64,000 bases of DNA from Pterobdella sp. o SKG-2022. Lineage: Eukaryota > Annelida > Clitellata > Hirudinida > Piscicolidae. Below the pieces are notes generated by a model. It searched no databases, was not told where the DNA came from, and saw nothing but the letters and a program-made list of their open reading frames with translations. The position numbers and the translations under genes were made by a program. The DNA lies in NCBI GenBank assembly GCA_964035795.1, contig OZ038323.1, positions 9,073,284 through 9,137,283 of the forward strand, written 5' to 3'. Position 1 is the first letter of the stretch. Each line of letters begins with the position of its first letter. Below, piece by piece: positions 1 to 13,780 of this stretch.

Positions 1-1524
1 CATTACGACACCGATGAGAATGGCTGTGGTATTAAATGCCAGTGCACTGGAGAGTACTGGGAACTGTGGAATGATGGTTAAATAAATCTCATGCTTTGTA
101 ATTTAATCATTATTCAATCAACGTAATGCAATTTACGGTAGTAACATTTAAAAATTTAGTATTCAAGGCATACAACATGTAACTTTTAACCTTAATGTAT
201 TTTTTAACTTTATTACGCAAATATTGAGTTTTTCAATTCATTAAATTCAAATTATCAATTCAATAACTTTTCAAGTGGAAAAATTTGGATGTCCGGAGTT
301 GAGGTGTGGAATGGAATGTGAGGAGGGATATGAGCTCGGTGTGGGAGACTGCCCTATCTGCAGATGTCGTAGGCCCGAAAAGAGTTGGTTCATTGATGGT
401 TTTAATTGTTTTTCAGAGATTTTTGATGATACAAAACATGGTCTCTAAAAAAACTGAAGAGAATTTTTATTCTTAAATTTTAAATATTCCCATTCACAGG
501 GAAGCCATGTAGGAGAGGGCTTGATGTGAGTTCTGAGAATGTTTCAATTTTCAAATATTATCAACTTTGTATGTAATGTCTTGTGATTTTGACAGGAGTA
601 TGACTGTGAACAAGGTTTGGAATGCAACTCGAAGACTTCAAAATGCTGTGAGTTGAACCCATTAAACCATCAAGTTTAAGAAAACTTAAAACTATTTTAG
701 AATACTTTCGAAACTGTGTTTTCAAAAAGCCGTGAAATTCATTTAACCAATCAATTCACACAACTAAACAACAAATTATATAAAACCAAAAGCTTGTCTT
801 GCATCGAAATGTTCATTGAAATGTCCGCGAGGGTTTTCCCGGGATTCAAAAGGGTGTCCACTGTGTAAGTGTTTGCCTTCCAACAAGTACCTCCCTGGGA
901 TACCAGACGGCGGTTTGTGCTTATGAGTGAATTTTATGGTACCTATAATTTGAAGTTGTGCTTTGGAGATAATGTATATTTTAGAGACATCCTATTGTAT
1001 GAATATATTTGTTGGATCTCAATTTTTTATCTTTTATGGTAAATATAAATTCTCAATTTTAAATAGTGCATAATTTTTTTAATTTTAATTGCTTTTGTTT
1101 TTGCCTAGTGTGCCCTGAAGTAAGGTGTGCTTTAAAGTGTAGATACGGTTTTGCAAAGAACATTCAAAAATGCCCCGTGTGCCGTTGTTTTTCAAAAGAA
1201 GAATCCAAGAAAGACGAAGAAGAAGAACTTGCCAAAAAAGGTTCATTTGAATCGTTTTTTAAACACAGCTAAAAAATGATGTCATTTATTTCAGAATGGT
1301 TAAAATGCCTGCAACGAAATGGTTTTGTCAAGTTCTGGCACAAGATCAAAAACCTCTTTACCGTAGAGAAGATATGCGGCCCTTCACGTTGGAATAAAAG
1401 TACCTTACGCTCTGCAAGAACGTGGGACTTGCAAAAAGAGTTGGAGAAGTTATCAGCTGAAGATTATGAGGAGTTACAGGCTGCATCATTTCCTGGCCCC
1501 TCCGAAGCATTTTCTGAGAAGTAG
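1..1524 (+). CDS. Antistasin-like multidomain secreted protein, 5'-partial
   Basis: Seven exons join in phase: 1-76, 276-398 (or 383), 500-525, 596-647, 793-912, 1109-1240 and 1295-1524 (stop TAG). Each of three exons encodes a compact Cys module of antistasin spacing (C-PE-LRC-x3-C-x2-GY-x4-G-x-CPICRC, then CLASKCSLKC...GCPLCKC, then CPEVRCALKC...KCPVCRC). The first exon carries the end of a fourth (GCGIKCQC). Antistasin domains are small disulfide-rich inhibitors of serine proteases in leeches, cnidarians, molluscs and other invertebrates, so an extracellular inhibitor or matrix role is likely. Between modules 2 and 3 lies a different Cys segment (GKPCRRGLD plus EYDCEQGLECNSKTSKC). After the last module come an acidic stretch and an ~80-residue Trp/Leu-containing tail without known domain. 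The start and signal peptide lie left of the window. The end of exon 2 is ambiguous because two donors share the same phase. Confidence 0.8.
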
Positions 1525-4062
1525 AAACCAATTGAGCTTAATGTATTCTTCTAGAATTACTCTATACAATTGATTGATTGGTTATGTGAAATTAAAATAT
1601 TATTATTGAGTTCTCTTAAATTTCGAAGAAACGTTTAAAAAGATATTTTGAAATTCTCTGTTTTCCCAAAAGCCGTTGCTATAAAAGAAACAAGAATTAA
1701 TCAAAAGTGATAAAAATGACGCTATTTTATTGCGTGTATAAAAACTTTACAGACTGGAAATGATAACAAAATCAAATTCATATGGACGTGTCAATAGTTC
1801 GATTCATGTAGTTTCATGTATGCATGTGTTACTTTTATTGGTTGAAAAGGTGGAGCAACGAAAATGAAGGCAACCCAAATTGTTGAAAGAACGAAATTTG
1901 AAATGTTTTCTACACCATTCTAAAAGTGGCGAACAGTCAAGCTTTTACAAAAGCAAATACCGCTTGAACAAGAGTGAGGTCAGAAAACAAGTAAAAAGCA
2001 AAAATGAATATAAAATATCACTCTAGATTGTGGTTGAAATGAAGTGATGAACACTATATTGAGTGACAGGAATGTGACATGGAAAAAAAAGTGCAAACTC
2101 TTTTAAATGCAGATTCAATTAAGACTTTGACTCAACAATCTTCAAAAATCATGTGAATTTACTGATAAAAGTTTCTTAAAAGTTACCAAAGAATATTACA
2201 GAAACAAACCCCATACTTAGCTTTCAAAACACAAATAGATGGACAAATGAAAGTCATACGACATATCAAAACAGACCATGAAATTGAAACCATTCTCTTC
2301 ATAATTAGTTAACTAACAAGCGGCAAAAACTAACGTTATATACACGAAGGTAAAGTGAATGAATACATCTTTGGAGATATGCATCAAACATCCCACAAAC
2401 GGTTATTCAGTTGTATCAAAATAATAACCTTTCTAGTATCTATAAAACTAACGATTTAAGAATTGTGCAGCGAATCCCTCGTACAAGAGTGACGACTTTG
2501 TAGATATTTCCTACCATAATGTTGTGTTTGATTTACGGAGATTACTTGGTTTTTAATAGTAGAAAGAGCTCATACATAGTTAACGTTTGTTTAGATGTAA
2601 CTAAAAGTGAAATGAAATAAAAATTTAAAATGCCATACACGCTAGGGCAGCTCTGCCTATGAGGCAATGTAAGCACGTATATGCTAAGATGAAGCTTTTT
2701 GATTAATTAATGTCTAGTAAAAACAATAAATAAATAACAATTTAATTTATAGATAAAAAATCAATAAAAATAATAACAATAAAAGCAATATATAACAAAA
2801 ATTAATAATGAAAATAACAATGAAGTGATACACATCAATAACTGATGTCAAACTTATCATTGTGAAAACAATAATGGCATTTAATACAAACGTCAAAACA
2901 TTCAAGTTCAATAGCTTGGTTCAATCTTGCAGAAAAATTTCAAAAATGAGAATTATGCCATGTTGTGAGTGATTGTTGGTCGTACTAGTAGCCTAAAGGC
3001 TGCAAAATCCAAGTAATTTACTTTGTAGTTTATACCAATATAATTTGATTTTATACCACGTGAAGCGTTGAAACTATCCTCAACTAATACGACAACAAAT
3101 CCATCAATAAGCTGTCACTTCAACCAATGAGCTGTCACCTCAACCCGACTCAAGAACCCACCCACCATCATGCCCTCCATCGGAAAGGCTCAAAAGATCC
3201 TCAAGGCATCCACGCTACTATACCCACATTGCTCAATAATGATGCCCCATATATTTATATATATATCCACTACTATACCCACATCCCTCAATAACAAACG
3301 CCAAGAAGCTTACACAAGTTTGCAAGGTATTTATCGTGGGAATAGCTTTAATGAATGTTTTAATAAGTAACCTTGTATTGATTTCAATGGTTTATCGATA
3401 TGCAAAAACACACGAATGTAACGGAAATTCAAGTTAATGAATTAAAACTAGCAAAATTTAGTTAAACAATAATATTTAAAAAAACAGGGTTCAATTAGTT
3501 TGACCAAACCAATAGTTAAAATCAAAAAAATAGAAACGAATTTACAATCAAAACTTACAAATTTCATTTAGTTAATGAAAAACATAGATTAGAATTCCAC
3601 TCAAAAGACGACATATAAGAGATGTGTGATGATATTGGTGGTGAGTGATAATATAAGAAGCACAGATCCACAATGCCATGCATCTGCAGTAACATCTAGT
3701 AGCCCAAAGATAACAAATAACTTGTAAATATTAGTTTCTTACGGTTAATAATTTTTCAAATAAGTAGATATTTTGTGTATACTTTGTATGTTCATTTTTT
3801 TCATTTATTTCCATTTATTTTTTTATATATTTATTTACTATGTCTATCTTTCACGTCTCCATCACTCACTCGTATTCTCCATGCAGCTACGCTTCATGTA
3901 TTGAGTTTCATCTTCGATTTTTCATTTTAACCATTCATCCGTTGAAAGATTTCAAAAAATTCTCATCTTTTAACAAAAAAAATAAAATTGATTCTCTGTA
4001 AAAACTTCAAAATATTTTTGTAACCCTGCATCCATGCACTCACAGAAACCTCACAGCGACAC
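1525..4062. other. Intergenic, no gene recognised
   Basis: AT-rich sequence with no convincing exon. An imperfect direct repeat of about 30 bp (core actatacccacat followed by ctcaataa) occurs near 3210-3240 and 3265-3297. A shorter repeat (agctgtcac-ttcaacc) occurs at 3110-3146. A 66-aa frame at 3170-3370 spans these repeats and has no coding character. Confidence 0.5.
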
Positions 4063-4335
4063 CTAGCCACAAAAGAACAGAGAGGCTGGGACAAGAACCC
4101 GAAGACTTGACAGAATAGGCCATGGGCGCTCGGCTGTAGACCTGCTTAAAGGGTGAAGTGAGTTGGCATTTGGCCAGTACGAAGGATCTTGTGTGTGTGA
4201 TGAGGGGCTCCAGGTAGATGCGGTGGTAGGAGTTTTGGTGGTTGTAGTGGTATTGGTCGGTGGGTTTCTTGTTGTTGTAATAGTTGAATGGATTGTAATG
4301 AAGAGAGTTCTCTTGGTGGCAGTTGTTTTGTTTGG
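4063..4335 (-). CDS. Candidate terminal exon: Thr/Pro-rich stalk with short hydrophobic C-terminus
   Basis: On the minus strand a pyrimidine-rich acceptor (cttcaacgcag) is followed by 90 in-phase codons and a stop. The translation is Thr-rich (ITTTRNPPTNTTTTTKTPTT), typical of an O-glycosylated stalk. It ends in a small, partly hydrophobic tail (LRVLVPASLFFCG) that could be a GPI-addition signal or simply an end. Two other overlapping frames are also open, so frame choice rests on the mucin-like composition and splice phase. No partner exon is proven. The exons at 11337-11409, 12925-13066 and 15514-15633 on the same strand are possible upstream parts. Family unknown. Confidence 0.3.
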   Translation of the reverse strand, partial: PNKTTATKRTLFITIHSTITTTRNPPTNTTTTTKTPTTASTWSPSSHTQDPSYWPNANSLHPLSRSTAERPWPILSSLRVLVPASLFFCG

Positions 4336-7300
4336 CTGCGTTGAAGAGGCATTTAACAGAGAACATCAGCATTCTGCGGGATTTAAAAGAACTTGATACA
4401 AAAATATTTAACAAAAATTTTATAGGAGCATAAAAATTGAAATTGCAAGAATGATCTTGTATATTTCATTATGGAGCATTGCACGGTACATGCTTGTGTA
4501 CAATGCGACCGAGAGGTGAGTGCAAACAAGGGTAGTAAATAAAGGGACATATTCGAATGGAAGAAACAAGAGCATTTTGGGCGGGAAAGTTGATTGATAG
4601 ATCTATGAGTGTTCGCTATATTATCAAAATTCACTTACAATATTTCAGTCGCTTAAATTATTTGTTCAAAAAAAATTTTTTTGCTACGAGGCATAAATTT
4701 TGGATCAAAAGGGTATTATTTCAAGGTTTTTGTAGGATAAATGTCTGAAAATAAATAAAAATGCGCATAAATTAAAACTTTTACGAGATTATTGAAAAGA
4801 CAGAAACAACCAAAAATACTGAATATCACATTTTCGATTAATCGAGGGTTGCATTTAATGAAATATAATGAAAAATGCAATTGGCAATTTCAATAAACAC
4901 GGCATCTAAATAATTGGAAGCCACTATTGAGACACGTTCCAAACATCACCAAATTGAAGCATTTATCAAACTGATCGGTTAATGTAATAATCTATTAACC
5001 GGAAATACATAAATTCTTCCACGACTTTACACGCGCCATTTTAAAAAGTTTTTCAATTAATTTCAAGAGTGTTTCCAGCGGCAAATATGTCTGCCACGTG
5101 GAGAAATCAATCAATACCTCTTCCACTATCGTCATTGTATATTCCGAGTGTGATTCGGAGTCTTGCTTTCAGCTTCGGAGTAGTTTTAAATTTCAAAAAA
5201 TTTTTCAATTCAATAAAACAAATTGAGTATTATGTTTTTTGGTAATGTTTTGAATTTAATTTTTACCTGGTTTCAATTAACTTAATTTTTAATTAGTTTT
5301 AAAATTTATTCAATTCATTCTTATACTTCGTAGTAAACCGTTTCTAATTTGAACTGAGTACTGACCAAGAGCATAAAATGATTTTTAAGTAAACAATGCG
5401 GCAAGACATCGTCAAAAATTGCACTACATGAATGGAACAATGCTTTCGAAAGCATTCCATCATCTGTATTGATTATCATCTTTGTCTTTCGTCACCACTT
5501 TAATATTATCCACGCCACTATCATTATCATAACCATATCCTTATCTCGTCTTCTTCTTCCTCTCCTTTTTTTTGTTAGATCAGCAAGATTATATTCCAAC
5601 TATTATTGTTTTTGAGTCTAACAATTATTTTTTTTTCATATTTTTTCTTTTATCCTTAATCTTTTTTTTCCATCCTTTTAAACCCATTTTATCTTTTTCA
5701 TTTTTATCCTTCTCCACACAAGTCTTCTTACCATCATCATCATTATCCTTATCATTTTCATCGTCATTCTTTCCAGCATCATCTTTATAAACTCTTTTTC
5801 ATTTGCTTCCCACTTCTCATTTTCAATATCATTATCATTATCATGATCATCATCTTCTTCTTCCTCTTCCCCCTCCTCCTTCTCATCCTCATCATCGTTA
5901 TGTACAGCGGAGAGCAAAGCGTGCAAACAACATCAGCAGAGGCAAAGCCTCCAGTATACACTCCTTGCCATACTTTTGTACATTTCTTTCGTGTATTATG
6001 TGTATAAATGTCGACTTATGTATGTGTGTTTACGTTTGTATATATGTGTGTTCCACATGTGGGCTTTTGTGTGTTGTGTAGTTTTGTATGTGAAGAAATT
6101 TTATATGGTTTAATGTGGGTATTATATATGTGTTATATATATTTATGTACGTTTGTATATTGTTTGTGATTATGTATGTGATTATGAATGTATTTATGTG
6201 GGGAAATTGTATTTTAATGCCATGATGATGTGTGAGAAGACAGATATATTGAAGGGGATGTGATAAAATGCGTGGAATCAATATAAATTATCATTAATAG
6301 ATTTTTTATTGCCCTTCCGAATTGATGAAAAAAATTAATGACATCTGTTAAATATATAAAAACTAAATTGCTTGTAAGTTTCATCCCGATCGTCACTTTT
6401 ACCCCCATCTATCAATTCTCGTTCCCATCATTTGGGATTTGAGATTCACTGTGAACTTGAGTCGTCTTTTGGGTCGAACCGAATTACATTATAGTACAAA
6501 ATAAAATGATCACAGTGAAATACAATAGAATATCTGTCAAAAAACAGTGTAATACATTACAAATACTGAATACAAATGCATATATTACAGATTTCTGTAC
6601 AAAAAAATACATTTAAACCATACAGCAAAACCAAAAAAACAAGACAATACAAAACAAGCTTTAATGGTGTCAGCTAAAACAATTAGCTTCAGTTTTATTT
6701 ATTATTTATGATTCCAGAAGAACCTCTTTTGATTACAACCAGCATCTTGAGTGACCTTAAAAGTACCATTCGAGTTCATTGAACGTCGGAGCTTGCAGAA
6801 ATTTTAATTGAATTAATTTATTGAGCACTAAAAAGTCTCTAATGGCAGCGCCTTCAAATGCAGGGTAGTGATTTATATGACTGTTCGCTTGGACCACCGC
6901 TTAGTTGTATGTTCGGGCTGGTTAGTCGTATACCGTGTGGTTTTTTAGGTTTCATTATTTGTGAGTATTTATTTGTTTAGCTACTTGAATGTATCTTTGG
7001 TTTTATTTTTGAATATGATTATATGAATAAGTTTGCGTATATTTGTCTATGTAGCGTCATAAGCCTTCTAAGGTTTTTAACGATTCTCTGCAGTATGCCG
7101 CGTGCATTGCGTGATTGATTTATCTTTGTTTATTTAGAGTTTCGGTGGCGTTTGCGATAATTTTAGTGGATTTATAGGGAACAGATATGACAGTTTCTGC
7201 CTATCACACTTTTAAAGGGATTCATAAAAGATTAAAAACACACAGTTTAAAAATAAAATAGAAAAAAATAATTACATAATCACGCAAAAAAATAAAATTT

Positions 7301-9854
7301 TCAAAGCCGAAAATAATCGGCTTGAAATAAAACTTCTAAATTTTTGAAGAAAATGATGTAAGATTTTCTACAAGGACTGCTCAATCTATTTTTAGAATTT
7401 TTATTTTAAAAAATTTTTATGAATCTCTTAAATATGCCGAAAGATAATTAAAAAAATGTATTTCTTGCTGAGATTTCATCAAAAGATTAAGAAATAGTAT
7501 AGCGCTTTTAATTATTTTTAGGATAGCTTATTTAGTTAAAATGTATTTTTAGAAGGTGACTTTGGGAATAACAAAACTAAATGTAAATTTCCCTATTGAC
7601 ACAAAGCTTTTCGATATCAGAAATTAAATTGATTTGTAAAGCTTTTAATCTAATTATTCAAAAATTTTTGATGACATTTTTAAAATGGCGCTTAGAGGCG
7701 TGGCGATAAAACTACGAAGGAATAAAATTTTAATCTTCTCACTACTGAAATAAAAGAAATTTTAATCAATGAAAATAATCTTTTTATCTGTAGAAGTGTT
7801 AATTTATGTTTAAAAAATGACAACAATCCATCACTGATATAATTACAGTAGGTGGTGCTCAGATTATTGTGTGATGGTAAAACTACGGCGAAAAACAAAG
7901 TAAAGATGGTAGTGAGAATGATGATAGAAAAATAAGATTGGGAAAAAGAAGCTGATGATGAAGAGAGAATGATTGTAAATATAAGAAATGATAGTAACGA
8001 AGAGGATGATGAATAAGAAGATGAAGAGGATGATGGTAATGATGAAAATAATCAATTAGAGGAATATTCACAAAGCAATCATGTTTGTCATTACAACAAA
8101 AGCAATTTCATGTGATTATTGCATAACAATTTAATGCCTTTTTCCACTATAATTTACTTTTAATGACAATATACCATTGTTTGTTTGCAGAAAACTTTCA
8201 AAATGTTTAATAAAATGGACAGTATGTTTGTGAGAAATTTGATTGTGTTATGAATTTTTTACATTAATGACAAGAAGAATGTAGGTATGTTTTTGATCAA
8301 TTTTGAGAAAAACTTAAATTTAGTTCTTTAAATTTAATAAAAATCGAAGTTTGATTTATTTAAAAAAATACATTTGAATTTTGAAAAGGTTTTGAGAGAA
8401 TATAAATCAAGCAATGACAGAATTTTTAATGCAAAACTTAGTTAGAAAACAGCTTTTTGTTAAAATAAAAAATCCAATTTATCAACTCAATGTATTTTGA
8501 AGATTTAATATTTTATCTCATAAAACATTCAAATCATAACAAAAATATATCTGAATAAATTTTTCATTTTCTGATGTTCACATACATAAATCTCTTAACA
8601 CCAAAAATCACTTCTCTCCATGACCAAACCACTTTCATAACTCCGTTACAAATATCACCATTCTTCCACTCAATATATATTTATTCACATATAGTAGCGC
8701 TCTGTGAAACCTACGACCTGCGCGGCTGAATTTTTAGTTAGGAATGATCTAATGGCCGACTTTCTTAATATTTATCATACAACAACCCCCGTCAAAAACA
8801 TCATTATGTAAGAACACATCAATCAAATCTAACCTGCAAGCGCTTCGAAATTCTCCCTTGGACACAAGTCTTGTGAGGTACCTTTGGGAGGGTTTTGGAA
8901 AACTAATGGCTGTTTATAACAAGAAAATTTATTTGTATTTGAATTTGACTGTTTATTTTTATGTTCATATTATGCATTGTTCAGTTATTCTATTTAAATT
9001 TTTTATTTAGTTTACTTTTACAAAAACGCTGGAAAACTCCAGAAAATGCTTCCTTCTCGAAGAATATTTTCAAAAATTTCACTAAACCATAGTTTCTTCA
9101 TTACACCTATCAAGTCTCACTCAACTTCCGAAAAACTCATTAATCCCATACCAAAGTCTGAAAAATTTATTTAAAAGAAACAAAGGTCTGTACGATTCAC
9201 AACTTCATAGTATGAGTGTGGGTGTGTGTGTTCTTGTGGTATTAAGATGTGTATGATGTAATAGCATGGATAACTGTGTGTAAGAAACTTTATTAGGTAT
9301 TTATTTCTGTATGATGGTGGGTTTGTGTGTGTGTATGTGTGTGTAGGCACGAGGTAAAATGGCCTCCGTTAAATTTTTTCAAGTTTTCACGAGATTAAAG
9401 TTGAATTTTGCCATTGAAAAATGGTTTAAAATAATTTATGTAACAAGTTGATAATTTATTTCGAAAAATCTCATGTTGGATAAGTACAAAAGTTTAAAAT
9501 AGTCTCGTATCACACCGAAATAACTTAAAAAATTTTAATTAGTGATATAATAATGCATAAATAAAACAATAAAAAAGTATTCAAAATTTGGAGAATTCAA
9601 GTCTTTTAATGCTAAATTTGGATGTAAACAAAATTGGCGTTCGAGCGGTTAAAAGTGAAAAGTATTAATTTTAATTGGCTACGGAGAGAAAACTTCAAAA
9701 TTTCAACGGAAGCCATCAACAAAAAGCCTACATAAAGATTTTAAGAAACTTCGCCTAGCTGATCACTGGCAAGTCAAAAGAAGAACACCACACCAGATCC
9801 ATAGATAAACTAATCTGCAGTTTAGTGCACCCGCCTTATGGTGGATAAATGCAC
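4336..9854. other. Long non-coding stretch with simple-sequence patches
   Basis: No supported gene. Visible are a pyrimidine-rich tract of ct/atc/ttc type at about 5520-5900, a tgtg/tatg-rich tract at about 6000-6200, and a purine-rich gat/gaa patch at 7890-8050. A possible + strand donor context (accgagag followed by gtgagtg) at about 4506-4518 and another near 8879 (cttgtgag followed by gtacc) follow short frames that I could not build into a gene. Confidence 0.4.
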
Positions 9855-9855
9855 A

Positions 9856-9912
9856 AAAGGAAGGAAGGAAGGAAGGAAGGAAGGAAGGAAGGAAGGAAGG
9901 AAGGAAGGAAAG
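9856..9912. repeat. (GGAA)n microsatellite
   Basis: About 14 tandem copies of ggaa, directly abutting the (GT)n tract. The long frames crossing it on both strands are repeat artefacts. Confidence 0.95.
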
Positions 9913-11336
<1,424 letters not shown>

Positions 11337-11409
11337 CTGTCCACTGGCTCTCTGCAGCTCAAAGAAGAGTTTATTTCAGGCAGAAAACATTCCAACAGTG
11401 AGTCTTTGT
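11337..11409 (-). CDS. Candidate internal exon, family unknown
   Basis: On the minus strand, acceptor cattcacgcag and donor acag/gtgggt border a 73-bp segment reading DSLLECFLPEINSSLSCREP in one frame, with incoming phase 1 and outgoing phase 2. It is less AT-rich than its surroundings and has two Cys and an N-glycosylation sequon (NSS). It sits inside a longer Lys/Asn/Gln-rich frame (11267-11701) that is otherwise low complexity. It may belong with other minus-strand exon candidates between 4 and 16.5 kb, but phases do not link them directly. Confidence 0.3.
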
Positions 11410-12924
11410 CTGCGTGAATGTGTTGTTGCTTGTTTATATGTATACGTTTTGCTGTTTGAGTGATTAAGTGTGTTGTTTTTTGCCTGTTAGGGTCTTTTTT
11501 GCTGTTTGTGTACATGTAATTGTTGTTTTTGTGAGTACAGACGTCTTTGTTGTTTTTTTGTTTGTTTGTGTTTTTTGTTTTCATTTTTGGTTTTGAAACT
11601 GTGTTTGCGTATATTTTATGCCAATTCTTCATGTGGGTTTGTTTTTGTTTTTTAGTATGTTTTGCTGTTTGAATGCATATACGTAATTTAAAATTTTTCA
11701 AGGTGATTCTTTAAATATGTTTGATCAAAACAGGTTTTACAAATAGATATTTTTTTGAAATTTGAAGGTACTTTAACAGCAGCAATAAAGGCACAGCGTT
11801 CATTTTAAGAGAGGTTTTAACGCAGATAATTATTGAGAGTGTTTTTGGATACATTTTAATAAATTAATGCCTCAGAGGTTAACTAAAAATGCTCAAATAA
11901 AAATATAACTTCCAGCATATAAATGGTGGGGTTAGGTTTGAAATTTTTTTGCAATAGCATAAAAAAAAAAGCTTTTATTAATTATTTATTCAAAAATGTT
12001 TTAAATTTTTATGTACGGAATAATGTAGGTAGTTTGTTAGAATTCAACTTGAATGAAGTTTCAAATTTTTCTTTTCAGCAGTTAATTTTCTAAACACGTA
12101 TTTAAAAAATAAACTAAAACACAAGTTTTATTAATATCTCTCTTTTGTTGCTGCGCTTAAAAAATTATTCTCGAGCCTAAAACCTTTAAAGAAAACTAAA
12201 AAAACATAAATATTAACTTTAAACAATTTAAATAATTGTAAAAAAAAACATTTTAAAAACTAAATTAAGCAATTAACTGAATAAATGGAAACTCTAAAAT
12301 TCCACTCTTAAGCATAAAAATGACCTATTTTGATTTGGAGTTATAAAGATAATGGTCGCTCCAATTGGCCCACAGAGGTTCATTACTTTTATACAAATAC
12401 CTTTGCATCAAAGAAGTTTAAAGGCATCCCATAAAACTTATTCTCATCCTAAAGGGAATATCACTTACAAATCTATACCAAGTATCCACTTGGCATGGGT
12501 TCAGACAAATCTAGAATATTCTTGTAATTTCAATGAATCCTTAATATACCATTAAAACTATAGATGCTTTTTATCAAATTCATTTTTTATTATTAAAAGT
12601 AACTTACTCCACAACATTTTGTTTTCATATGGTCAATATTATATCTTTCTCCCGTTTCAATCCTAAACCTCCTTTTCAAACATCAAAATCTCTAAAACTA
12701 ACTCTAGGCATGACTCACCCATAGTTAAAAAATGAAACAAAACTAACCTGGTAATAACTTATTTTTTAACCATAGTTCCAACCACAATCCTCTTTTCCTT
12801 CAAATAATCTTAATCCCTTTCTTCTTCTCCCAAATAGTTTCAACCCTACCCCTCCAGTGGTTCCCACCCCTCCACTGGTTTTCAGCCCGCCACTGGTTCC
12901 CACCCCCTTCACTACACAAACCAC
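11410..12924. other. Intergenic or intronic AT-rich DNA
   Basis: T-rich patches (11400-11680) and A/T homopolymer runs. A 67-aa frame at 12352-12555 has no splice support or domain. The 3' part (12840-12900) has three imperfect copies of a ccactggtt unit. Confidence 0.4.
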
Positions 12925-13066
12925 CGTACATTTCTCAGGGTTGTTGCAGAGGTTGATATAAGCGTTGAGTCTGGAAATGTGTAGTTGGATGGCTTGGATG
13001 TTCTTTGGATCATCGTAGCATACGTGCAACAGGTGTTGTAGGCAAAAGTTCGTCCTTTGCCACTCC
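12925..13066 (-). CDS. Candidate internal exon with Cys residues, family unknown
   Basis: Minus strand: acceptor ctaccacaag and donor tgtacg/gtggtt border 142 bp with one good open frame (incoming phase 2, outgoing phase 0). The translation includes EWQRTNFCLQHLLHVCYDDP followed by a helical-looking segment (QAIQLHISRLNAYINLC) and NNPEKCT. Composition is protein-like and not biased, unlike neighbouring frames. I do not recognise the family. It may be part of a multi-exon minus-strand gene together with the candidates at 11337-11409 and 15514-15633. Confidence 0.35.
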
Positions 13067-13780
13067 CTTGTGGTAGTTTATTGTTTTTATTATTTTTTTA
13101 TTATGTTTTTATTTCAATTTTTTTTCATCTAAATATTTATTTTGATTTTTTGTATGTTAATATTATTTAGAATAATTTTTGTTTTTTATTGTTTTTTTTT
13201 TTACAATTTCCAGTTTTTTATTTTTTTCTATTTTTTTTGGTATAGTTTTTATAGATGGTGGCTCAATTTCTCATGTTTTCTCTTATAACCTTTTGTTATC
13301 GCTAGTTTTTTGGGTATTGTTGGTGTTATTTGATCGTAAGTTATGCCTCTGTTATTGTTAATAATGATGTATAGTTTTTTTTGTTGTTATTGATGTTTTT
13401 TTTATTTTTTTTATTTTTTTATCGATTGTATTGTTATTTTTTTTTTGTCGAAACGCTAAATTTTTTATGCATTATAAAAGTAAAACATGGTTAAAAGGTT
13501 TTAAGGCAAATTATTTTTTGATTTGATTCAGGGTTTGAAATATTTAAAAGTTACTTGAAGCATAGTAGCTTTTTGAAACCTTAAAGAATTTTAAAAGCAA
13601 AAAAAATCACAAAAAGGTAAGTATGCAAAAACAAGGAATAAATAATGTGAAGTTGGAGGGAACTATTGTGTAAGAGACTTAGAAGAAGTGATGTTACTGG
13701 GTAATGTCGTAGAAGCAAAAGGGGTGTAACACGTTTATAAATCGTTAAAAAGACTTTATAACATCAATTGAATCCTTATA

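Noticed and set aside
4040..4414. 124-aa and 68-aa minus-strand frames
   Set aside because: They overlap the Thr-rich candidate exon in other phases. The Thr/Pro composition and the clean acceptor favour the frame reported.
5572..6081. Short Phe/Ser and His/Pro-rich frames on both strands
   Set aside because: Low-complexity pyrimidine tract; no splice sites or domain.
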